Assembly (NCBI GenBank): GCA_949840855.1
Contig: CATKYP010000060.1
Location: forward strand, 1-5,902
Reading direction: 5' to 3'
DNA from: an uncultured Bacilli bacterium
Lineage (GTDB): Bacteria; Bacillota_I; Bacilli_A; RF39; UBA660
DNA length: 5,902 nt
Below, in pieces: positions 1 to 5,357 of the stretch (within the stretch, counting starts at the first letter, position 1; each line of letters starts with the position of its first letter). The translations under genes were made by a program, and so were the position numbers. The notes beneath the pieces were generated by a model that did no database searches, was not told the origin of the DNA, and saw nothing but the letters and a program-made list of their open reading frames with translations.

Positions 1-2
1 AA

Positions 3-908
3 GAATTTAAATTAGTTTCTAACAATAACTATTATAAGAAAATGGGAGATAGATATACTATTAATATAGATTATGATGAATTATATGGAAATGATTCTAA
101 TTTAACTTTAAAAATAGCAGGTGTTATAAGAGGAAAAAAGGATAGTGATTTTGCTAAACTTACTGGAACAGGCCTTTTATATAATGAAACTCTTCTAGAG
201 CATGTTATAGAAACTAATAAAGAATCAGATATTGTAAAGGATCAAAGAGAAGTTGATTATAATATTTTAACTCTTGAAAGATTTGAAGATGAAGAAGGCG
301 AAAAAATTAAAGATCAAACTCTTGCATATTTAGGAGCAGATATAGCACCAATTGCTATTCAGATTTATCCAAAAGACTTTAATAGTAAAGAAAAACTTTT
401 AAAATATTTAGATAAATATAATAAAGGAAAAAGCGAAGAAGATAAAATTATTTATATAGATCAAGCAGAATTAATTACGTCTTTATCTGGTAATATAATG
501 GATGCCATAACAATAGTTTTAATAGCATTTTCATCAATTGCTCTAATTGTATCAAGTATAATGGTTGGAATTATTACTTATACTTCAGTATTAGAAAGAA
601 CAAAAGAAATTGGAATTTTAAGAGCTCTTGGTGCTAGAAAAAAAGATATTAGACGTGTATTTAATGCAGAAGTTTTAATAATAGGATTTGCTAGTGGTTT
701 ATTAGGAATAATTATAGCAAGACTTTTAATATTCCCAATAAATATGATAATTGATAATCTATCTGGATTACCTAATGTTGCAAGATTAAACCCAATACAT
801 GCAATTATTTTAATACTTATAAGTATAATTTTAACTCTTATTGGTGGAATGATTCCAGCCAGAGTTGCTTCTAAAAAGGATCCTGTTATAGCACTTAGAA
901 CTGAATAG
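3..908 (+). CDS. ABC transporter permease, FtsX/MacB-type, C-terminal part (5' end outside window)
   Basis: The frame is open to the left edge: 13 sense codons precede the ATG at 42, which has no good ribosome site, so the true start lies upstream and 301 residues are visible. Counting from the Met at 42, residues 1-150 are a charged, Lys/Glu/Asp-rich region fitting the extracytoplasmic domain. Three hydrophobic helices follow at about 155-180, 210-233 and 251-272. Between the first two is ERTKEIGILRALGARKKDI, the typical cytoplasmic loop of FtsX-fold permeases, and the end PARVASKKDPVIALRTE is the usual C-terminus of this family. Such permeases work with a MacB-like ATPase, moving peptides, lipids or drugs or acting as mechanotransmitters; the substrate cannot be told here. 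In low-GC Gram-positives this C-terminal type is often fused to an N-terminal ATPase, which is possible but unseen. The HD gene starts 17 nt downstream with no terminator between, so the two may be co-transcribed. Confidence 0.87.
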   Translation, partial: EFKLVSNNNYYKKMGDRYTINIDYDELYGNDSNLTLKIAGVIRGKKDSDFAKLTGTGLLYNETLLEHVIETNKESDIVKDQREVDYNILTLERFEDEEGEKIKDQTLAYLGADIAPIAIQIYPKDFNSKEKLLKYLDKYNKGKSEEDKIIYIDQAELITSLSGNIMDAITIVLIAFSSIALIVSSIMVGIITYTSVLERTKEIGILRALGARKKDIRRVFNAEVLIIGFASGLLGIIIARLLIFPINMIIDNLSGLPNVARLNPIHAIILILISIILTLIGGMIPARVASKKDPVIALRTE

Positions 909-925
909 AAAGAAGGTAATAATAT

Positions 926-1497
926 ATGAATCTAAAAGATTTAGTGAAAAATGTAGATATCGCAATGAGGAAAGAGACACAAAAATATAATCCAGATATA
1001 GAATTTATTTATGATATAGCACTAAAATCGGGGGGGTACTAGCCAGTAAATATAACGCTAATATAGAAATTGTAAAAGTTGGTATTGCACTTATGGATTT
1101 GAAACTTCTTGAAGCACAGAGTTTAGGTCAAGCTAAAAAGCATACTGAGATGGCTGTAGATGCTACTATAGAAATGCTAAAAGATTATGATATTGATGAG
1201 GAAATAAAGAAAAATATTATTAATTGTGTAAAAGAGCATCATGGCTCATCAAAATACTATAGTATAGAATCAGAAATATGTGCTAATGCAGATTGTTATA
1301 AATTTCTAACTCCAAAGGGGATATTAGCATATTGTTCACTACTTGGAAGAAGATATCATAATTTGGATAAAGAATGGGAACAATTAGAATATAAAATGGA
1401 TGAGAAATACAATATTATCTCATTACAAACAGTTAGAGATGAGTTAGAACAATACTATAGATTATTTAAAGAGCTACTAGAAAATGCTAAGAAGTAA
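926..1497 (+). pseudogene. HD-domain protein, split by a frameshift at a G7 run (pseudogene, phase-variable or recoded)
   Basis: A start at 926 has a good ribosome site (AGAAGG, 911-916). This frame runs 38 codons to TAG at 1040-1042. The frame one step back then continues from the G run to TAA at 1495-1497, and has no ATG, GTG or TTG before 1093. Joined at the run, the two give one protein of about 190 residues with HD-superfamily layout: PDIEFIYDIALKSG helix, GIALMDLKLLEAQ, KKHTEMAV (His73), CVKEHHG (His105-His106) and an ICANADCY helix (Asp123). HD proteins are metal-dependent phosphohydrolases acting on nucleotides or other phosphate esters. The first His and the His of the HD pair look replaced, by Asp24 and by Met57 (MD), so catalysis is uncertain. 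The lower half (1093-1497, 134 residues) could be read alone but lacks the first helix and a ribosome site. A sequencing error in the G run is a real alternative. Confidence 0.68.
1030..1036 (+). repeat. Seven-G homopolymer at the frameshift in the HD gene
   Basis: Seven consecutive G in a sequence where the next longest G runs are four (for example around 3986 and 4631). In the upstream frame it reads as G GGG GGG followed by TAC and then TAG. One more G, two fewer, or a -1 ribosomal slip at the run would restore the full HD reading frame. The run may be a slippery site, a phase-variable tract or an assembly error. Confidence 0.8.
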
Positions 1498-1528
1498 TAA
1501 GAAAAATAACTCAGTATTAAATAAAATG

Positions 1529-1581
1529 CTAGTAATTTTATCGTTATCATAGAGGAATGATTATTATTTTTGTATTACTAG
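1529..1581. repeat. Interrupted inverted repeat CTAGTAAT / ATTACTAG
   Basis: Perfect 8-bp arms at 1529-1536 and 1574-1581 enclose 37 nt, which hold a smaller ATCAT/ATGAT hairpin (1546-1550 and 1557-1561, loop AGAGGA). It lies about 30 nt past the HD gene stop. No T-run follows, so it is not a typical terminator. It could be a weak RNA structure, a protein site or chance in AT-rich DNA. Confidence 0.3.
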
Positions 1582-1807
1582 AAACTGAATGGTTAAAGGA
1601 TGTAAAATAATCTACTACCATAAATATTATTATAGAAAAAATAAGGAATATTATAGTTATTATTAAATATTGCAAACAGTAAAAACTAAATATTTTTATT
1701 TGACTGGTGCACTTAAAAATATAGAAATATGGGATTTATCGAAAAAATTAGCTAAAGGTAAATATATGACTTATTTAAAAAAATAATGTTAGTAGAAAAT
1801 GATATGT

Positions 1808-1812
1808 GAGGT
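1808..1812 (+). promoter_or_regulatory. Ribosome binding site GAGGT that sets the start of the exported-protein gene
   Basis: GAGGT matches the anti-Shine-Dalgarno sequence and lies 8 nt before ATG 1821. An in-frame GTG at 1806 overlaps this site and has no ribosome site of its own, so 1821 is the better start. Confidence 0.65.
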
Positions 1813-1820
1813 CAAGAAAG

Positions 1821-2765
1821 ATGATAAAAATTAATAAAAAGTTGGCACTATTTTGTTCAGTAGCACTTTTAAGTACTAGTGAGAAAGTGTCATTAACATA
1901 CTTAAATAAAGAATGTGATAAAAAAGTAGTTTTTGATTTTGAAAATAATAATTTAAATTATAATAGTGATAAATATACTTCTTTTCTTCAAAATTATGAA
2001 AATCTAAAAGAAGTTGGTAAGTTTGTAATAAATAGATCTGTTAATAAAATTATTTCTGATGAGATAGTTAGTTCTTCTACCGAAAATGGGGATAATCAAA
2101 TAATTAGATTATTAAGTATTTTAAATTCTGAGAATACGAAGTGTGATTTTTATAATACGATTGACTCTATTAGTTATGATGAAAAACTATATTTGAATTT
2201 TAGTGAAGAATTTGATATAGATATTTACAAATTAGCATTAGGTTTTGAAAATCATGATAAAAATAGTTTATCAATTTATATGAATAAGTATCTTAATAAA
2301 ATAAAAACTAAGGAAGTTGCTATTGAAGATATTTATGATTTTAATATGATTTATAGCTACTTTTCTACTTGGGAAGAATTTGATAATTCATATATGATTA
2401 AGTTTAATGAAATACTTATAGAGCAGGAAAAGGAATATCTTAATCAATTTATAGCGGCAAAAGGTGCAGTTTATGTGCATTATAATCCATTTACTGGCTT
2501 CAAGAGTGTGCCCAAAGAAATAGAAGTTTTAACGTATATTCCTTTTGGTGGAGAGCAGAAACTTTGTTTTCCCAAAGAATTTAAAAATGTAATGTTTTCA
2601 GAAATATCAAATACACTTTATTATGATGATAATATTAATATATGTGAAAGAGGAAAAATTGTAGAGTATACTGTAAAGCATGATCCATCATTTGGTTGTA
2701 TATTAAAGGCTACTATTCCAACATATAATATAAATAAGGATCTTGTAAAAACTTATTATAAATAA
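1821..2765 (+). CDS. Unrecognised protein of 314 residues, probably exported
   Basis: I do not recognise this family. ATG 1821 is chosen over GTG 1806 because GAGGT stands 8 nt before it. The N-terminus MIKINKKLALFCSVALL has basic residues (Lys3, Lys6, Lys7) followed by a short hydrophobic stretch (residues 8-17), like a short signal peptide or anchor. Cys12 lies inside that stretch without a lipobox, so it is unlikely to be a lipoprotein. The rest is hydrophilic, acidic and rich in Asn, Tyr and Asp, with no further membrane segment, no cell-wall sorting signal and no catalytic motif that I can name. The first half reads as helical. The last third (from about GAVYVHYNPFTGFKSVP) looks more beta-rich, with aromatic and Gly/Pro residues. 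A terminator follows, so it is probably transcribed apart from cdsA. It may be an accessory surface or secreted protein, but this is inference from the leader alone. Confidence 0.72.
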   Translation: MIKINKKLALFCSVALLSTSEKVSLTYLNKECDKKVVFDFENNNLNYNSDKYTSFLQNYENLKEVGKFVINRSVNKIISDEIVSSSTENGDNQIIRLLSILNSENTKCDFYNTIDSISYDEKLYLNFSEEFDIDIYKLALGFENHDKNSLSIYMNKYLNKIKTKEVAIEDIYDFNMIYSYFSTWEEFDNSYMIKFNEILIEQEKEYLNQFIAAKGAVYVHYNPFTGFKSVPKEIEVLTYIPFGGEQKLCFPKEFKNVMFSEISNTLYYDDNINICERGKIVEYTVKHDPSFGCILKATIPTYNINKDLVKTYYK

Positions 2766-2770
2766 TTCAT

Positions 2771-2797
2771 ATACAATTATGGGTGTATCATTTTTTT
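2771..2797 (+). terminator. Weak hairpin plus T-run, possible first terminator
   Basis: ATACA (2771-2775) pairs with TGTAT (2784-2788) around an 8-nt loop and is followed closely by seven T (2791-2797). The stem is only 5 bp and mostly A-T, so it would be a weak terminator at best, just ahead of the stronger one at 2798. Confidence 0.25.
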
Positions 2798-2825
2798 GAC
2801 TTTCTCTTGTAGAAAGTTTTTCTTT
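2798..2825 (+). terminator. Intrinsic terminator after the exported-protein gene
   Basis: ACTTTCT (2799-2805) pairs perfectly with AGAAAGT (2811-2817) around a 5-nt loop, and a T-rich tract follows (2817-2825). It lies 33 nt after the stop of the 314-residue protein and ahead of the cdsA start region, so it separates the two transcription units. Confidence 0.75.
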
Positions 2826-2829
2826 GTTA

Positions 2830-2835
2830 TATAAT
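2830..2835 (+). promoter_or_regulatory. Candidate -10 box (TATAAT) for cdsA
   Basis: A perfect TATAAT lies 28 nt before ATG 2864, directly after the terminator and ahead of the GAGGAAGG ribosome site (2850-2857). At 17-nt spacing the -35 position reads TTGTAG (2807-2812), which is a poor match. In DNA this AT-rich a lone TATAAT is weak evidence, but the location is right. Confidence 0.4.
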
Positions 2836-2863
2836 AATTTTTAGATAATGAGGAAGGTGTTTT

Positions 2864-3664
2864 ATGGGAAAAAGAGTTATTAGTGCATTTGTTATGCTAA
2901 TTATATTTATACCATTATTAATAATAGGTGGGAATGTTTTTACAATATTTATTTCTTTACTGGGAGTTCTTGGATTATATGAACTTTTTAAGTTAAAGAA
3001 AAGTAATAAAGATATTCCAACTGTTATGAAATTATTTGCTTATGTAATAGTCATATTTTTAAACTTTAATAATATTGATATAATAGACTTTCATTATGTA
3101 ATGGATTATAGATTGATTAGTATGATTATATTTATATTTTTACTTCCAATAATATTTATAAATGATAATAATACATATAATATTACTGATGCTATGTATT
3201 TGATTAGTTCTACATTATTTATTGGCTATAGCTTTAACTTAATTACGATTACTAGAAATTATGATTTGTTATATATAGTTTACTTACTGCTTATATCAAC
3301 AATTACAGATACATTTGCTCTAATCACAGGAAAGCTCATAGGAAAACATTCTCTTTGCTCGAGTATTAGTCCAGGTAAAACAATAGAAGGCTTTATTGGT
3401 GGATTGCTTATGGGAGTATTTGTATCATCAAGTTTTTACCATATATTTATAGATAGTACTTTTTCACTTTTTACTATAGGTTTTATAACATTTGTATTAG
3501 CCATCATAGGTCAACTAGGTGATTTGGTGTTTTCTATGATAAAAAGATATTATAAACAAAAAGACTTTTCGAATATTATCCCAGGACATGGTGGAATACT
3601 TGATAGAGTTGATAGTCTAATATTTATTGTTTTAGCATTTATTTTTGTAATTGATATTATATAG
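2864..3664 (+). CDS. cdsA: Phosphatidate cytidylyltransferase (CDP-diglyceride synthase)
   Basis: CdsA joins phosphatidic acid and CTP to give CDP-diacylglycerol and pyrophosphate, the branch point to phosphatidylglycerol and cardiolipin in the cytoplasmic membrane. The protein has 266 residues, normal for the family, and is hydrophobic almost throughout, with about eight membrane segments. The family signature is complete at residues 224-250: SMIKRYYKQKD, then PGHGG (240-244) and DRVD (247-250), carrying the conserved metal-site acids. The earlier conserved stretch is also present: ITDTFALITGKLIGKH (147-162) and SPGKTIEG (169-176). The start is fixed by GAGGAAGG 6 nt upstream. The stop overlaps the rseP ribosome site, so the two are translated as a unit. 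In many Bacillota uppS lies before cdsA and dxr after it; neither is here. Confidence 0.97.
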   Translation: MGKRVISAFVMLIIFIPLLIIGGNVFTIFISLLGVLGLYELFKLKKSNKDIPTVMKLFAYVIVIFLNFNNIDIIDFHYVMDYRLISMIIFIFLLPIIFINDNNTYNITDAMYLISSTLFIGYSFNLITITRNYDLLYIVYLLLISTITDTFALITGKLIGKHSLCSSISPGKTIEGFIGGLLMGVFVSSSFYHIFIDSTFSLFTIGFITFVLAIIGQLGDLVFSMIKRYYKQKDFSNIIPGHGGILDRVDSLIFIVLAFIFVIDII

Positions 3665-3673
3665 GAGGAAATT

Positions 3674-4744
3674 ATGAGTATAATTATTAATTTGATATTA
3701 TTTATATTTATTTTAGGATGTATTGTATTTATTCATGAACTTGGACATTTTACTTTTGCGAAATTAACAGGAGTTTATGTATATGAGTTTGCTTTGGGAA
3801 TGGGACCTAAACTATTTAGTTTTAAACCTAAAAAAAGCGAGACTGAATATTCTCTTAGAGCTATTCCTTTAGGTGGTTTTTGTTCTCTTGCGGGAGAAGA
3901 CTTTGAAAACGATGAGAAGAAAATTCCCAAAGATAAATTATTACAAGCTAAGAAGCCTTGGCAAAGATTTTTAATAATGTTTATGGGGCCTGGTTTCAAC
4001 TTTATCTCAGCACTGTTAATTTTATTTTTAATAGGACTAATTTGGGGAAGCACTACAATGACTCCAAGAGTATCTAGTGTAGAAAAAAATTATCCTGCCT
4101 ATAATGCGGGTATAAAAGAAGGAGATATTGTAACAACTGTAAATGGTCATAAAATTAAAACTATGGATGATTTAAGTTTATATTTAACATTAGCAGATAG
4201 TACCAAAAAAACATCTATTACAGTTAAAAAGGAAGATGGAAAAATAGAAAACTATTCTCTAAAAGCTAAAAAAGTAGTAGAGAAAAACAAAAAGGGAGAA
4301 AAAGTAACTAGCTATAGATATGGAATAGGTTTACAAACAGATAAAGTATATGGAATAGGAAATGCTATAAATTATATGTTTGTTAAAACCGGATCACTTT
4401 TTAAACAAATGGGAGTTACTGTTATGTACTTATTTACAGGTGGAATTAAGGTAAATCAATTAAGTGGTCCAGTAGGAATTTATACCATAGTAGGTGAACA
4501 AGCAAAAAGTGGAATTTCTAGTATACTTTATTTAATAGCCTATCTAAGTATTAATGTTGGTTTTCTAAATCTGCTTCCAATACCAGCATTTGATGGAGGA
4601 CATATTTTATTTATTATTATTGAAAAAATAAAGGGGAGTCCTGTTTCACCAGAATTAGAAAATAAAATTCATACAATTGGTCTATATTTACTAATGTTAT
4701 TAATGTTATTTATAACAATTAATGATATAATTAGATTATTCTAA
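3674..4744 (+). CDS. rseP: RseP/RasP-type site-2 intramembrane zinc metalloprotease
   Basis: This is a membrane-embedded zinc protease (M50 family). In Bacillota its relatives (RasP, YluC, Eep) cut anti-sigma factors after a first cleavage, remnant signal peptides and peptide-pheromone precursors. The zinc motif HELGH is at residues 21-25 in the first membrane helix, and the third ligand is in LLPIPAFDGGH (Asp307) near the C-terminus. Other family landmarks are LGMGPKLFSF (41-50), PLGGF (65-69) and MGPGFN (104-109). One PDZ domain spans about 130-200, with AGIKEGDIVTTVNG as its binding-loop region. There are about four membrane segments, at roughly 4-20, 100-124, 281-300 and 335-352. At 356 residues it is shorter than RasP (about 420) but has every landmark. 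AGGAGG (3663-3668) overlaps the cdsA stop and lies 5 nt before the ATG. No anti-sigma factor is encoded nearby to suggest a target. Confidence 0.96.
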   Translation: MSIIINLILFIFILGCIVFIHELGHFTFAKLTGVYVYEFALGMGPKLFSFKPKKSETEYSLRAIPLGGFCSLAGEDFENDEKKIPKDKLLQAKKPWQRFLIMFMGPGFNFISALLILFLIGLIWGSTTMTPRVSSVEKNYPAYNAGIKEGDIVTTVNGHKIKTMDDLSLYLTLADSTKKTSITVKKEDGKIENYSLKAKKVVEKNKKGEKVTSYRYGIGLQTDKVYGIGNAINYMFVKTGSLFKQMGVTVMYLFTGGIKVNQLSGPVGIYTIVGEQAKSGISSILYLIAYLSINVGFLNLLPIPAFDGGHILFIIIEKIKGSPVSPELENKIHTIGLYLLMLLMLFITINDIIRLF

Positions 4745-4751
4745 AAAAATT

Positions 4752-4776
4752 TCCTAACTATATTTAGGATTTTTTT
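4752..4776 (+). terminator. Intrinsic terminator after rseP
   Basis: TCCTAA (4752-4757) pairs perfectly with TTAGGA (4764-4769) around a 6-nt loop, followed by seven T (4770-4776). It begins 7 nt after the rseP stop and ends the cdsA-rseP unit. The A-run before the stem (4743-4749) could let it also work from the other strand, although no minus-strand gene is seen. Confidence 0.88.
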
Positions 4777-4811
4777 ATTTAATGGGTATTTTAATTTTAT
4801 AGTTTATAGTT

Positions 4812-4817
4812 TATAAT
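4812..4817 (+). promoter_or_regulatory. Candidate -10 box (TATAAT) for the Asn-rich protein and sortase unit
   Basis: A TATAAT lies between the rseP terminator and ATG 4847. It directly follows a tandem 7-mer, ATAGTTT twice (4799-4812). The -35 position at 17-nt spacing (4789-4794, TTTTAA) is a poor match. Since a terminator lies just upstream, a promoter is expected in this gap. Confidence 0.4.
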
Positions 4818-4846
4818 AATAAATAGAATAGGAAGGTTGTGAAGAA

Positions 4847-5347
4847 ATGATAGCATATACTTTATGTGATGGTAAGTTAATGAGTGTATCTCCTATGTAT
4901 GTAATAGTTATATCGGTACTCATCTTATCATTTATAACAGGATTAATTATTACTATTTTGGATTATTCTAAAAGAAAAAAAGAAATTATTTCTAATACAA
5001 GTATGTCAAATGATGTAAATGAAAAATCAACAGTTATTTCTGGAAAATCTAAGGAAAATGATCTTCATAATAACCTAACTAATAATAGTATACCAACTAT
5101 AAATATGAATACACCTAATCCAATAAATACTAATATAAATAGTAATGTTAATAATAATGTTGCGGTTGTAATTAACAATATTGAGGATACTAATAATATA
5201 AATCAGAAAATAAATGCAATTGATACTCTAAAAATAATTCCAAATGAGGTTGAAGCATTAGATTTTGAGTCAGATATTAAAATTATTCCGTCTGATATTG
5301 AAAGCTTAGAAGACGATATAGATATTAAAATTACATATATGGATTAG
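4847..5347 (+). CDS. Single-span membrane protein with Asn-rich tail and 16-residue repeats, sortase neighbour
   Basis: I do not recognise this 166-residue protein. The start is supported by AGGAAGG (4830-4836), 10 nt before the ATG. Residues 17-38 (MYVIVISVLILSFITGLI onward) form one membrane helix. It is preceded by a stretch with a single Lys and followed by YSKRKKE (40-46), so the positive-inside rule puts the N-terminus outside and the tail in the cytoplasm. Residues 47-124 are low-complexity and strongly Asn-rich, likely disordered. Two tandem 16-residue units follow: 129-144 (KIIPNEVEALDFESDI) and 145-160 (KIIPSDIESLEDDIDI), with a third started at 161 (KIT). These are acidic with a conserved KIIP core. 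The stop overlaps the sortase ribosome site, so the pair is co-expressed. It may be a partner or regulator of the sortase. It lacks a C-terminal anchor and is therefore not a normal sortase substrate. Confidence 0.75.
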   Translation: MIAYTLCDGKLMSVSPMYVIVISVLILSFITGLIITILDYSKRKKEIISNTSMSNDVNEKSTVISGKSKENDLHNNLTNNSIPTINMNTPNPINTNINSNVNNNVAVVINNIEDTNNINQKINAIDTLKIIPNEVEALDFESDIKIIPSDIESLEDDIDIKITYMD

Positions 5348-5357
5348 GAGGTTAGCT

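Larger units (their letters stand above)
1498..1820. other. Gene-free stretch between the HD gene and the exported-protein gene
   Basis: This 323-nt stretch shows no convincing gene, RNA gene or intrinsic terminator. It holds an 8-bp inverted repeat (1529-1536 and 1574-1581). One + strand frame runs from ATG 1589 to TAA 1784, broken once by TAA at 1664. Its first 25 codons are Tyr-rich (for example IIYYHKYYYRKNKEYYSYY), and the 39 after the stop look more protein-like (LTGALKNIEIWDLSKKLA, KGKYMTYLKK). No ribosome site precedes 1589. This may be the remnant of a decayed gene or chance in AT-rich DNA. Confidence 0.5.

Noticed and set aside
42..44. ATG 42 as the true start of the ABC permease
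   Set aside because: The frame stays open to the window edge and no ribosome site precedes this ATG. The family has a membrane helix and more domain upstream.
1700..1725. TTGACT (1700-1705) with TATAGA (1720-1725) as a promoter for the exported-protein gene
   Set aside because: The spacing is only 14 nt and the site is about 100 nt from the start. Such matches are expected by chance in AT-rich DNA.
2796..2835. TTGACT (2796-2801) as -35 paired with TATAAT (2830-2835)
   Set aside because: The spacing is 28 nt, far from 16-18, and the TTGACT is partly inside the terminator stem.
3775..4053. Minus-strand open frame of 92 codons
   Set aside because: It lies wholly inside rseP, whose frame encodes recognised conserved motifs in this stretch. 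The minus-strand product resembles no family and is a shadow.
5111..5134. Asn-Pro-Ile-Asn-Thr-Asn in the Asn-rich protein as a sortase B sorting signal (NPxTN type)
   Set aside because: The position after x is Asn, not Thr or Ser. The site is mid-protein, no hydrophobic helix and basic tail follow it, and the segment is predicted to be cytoplasmic.
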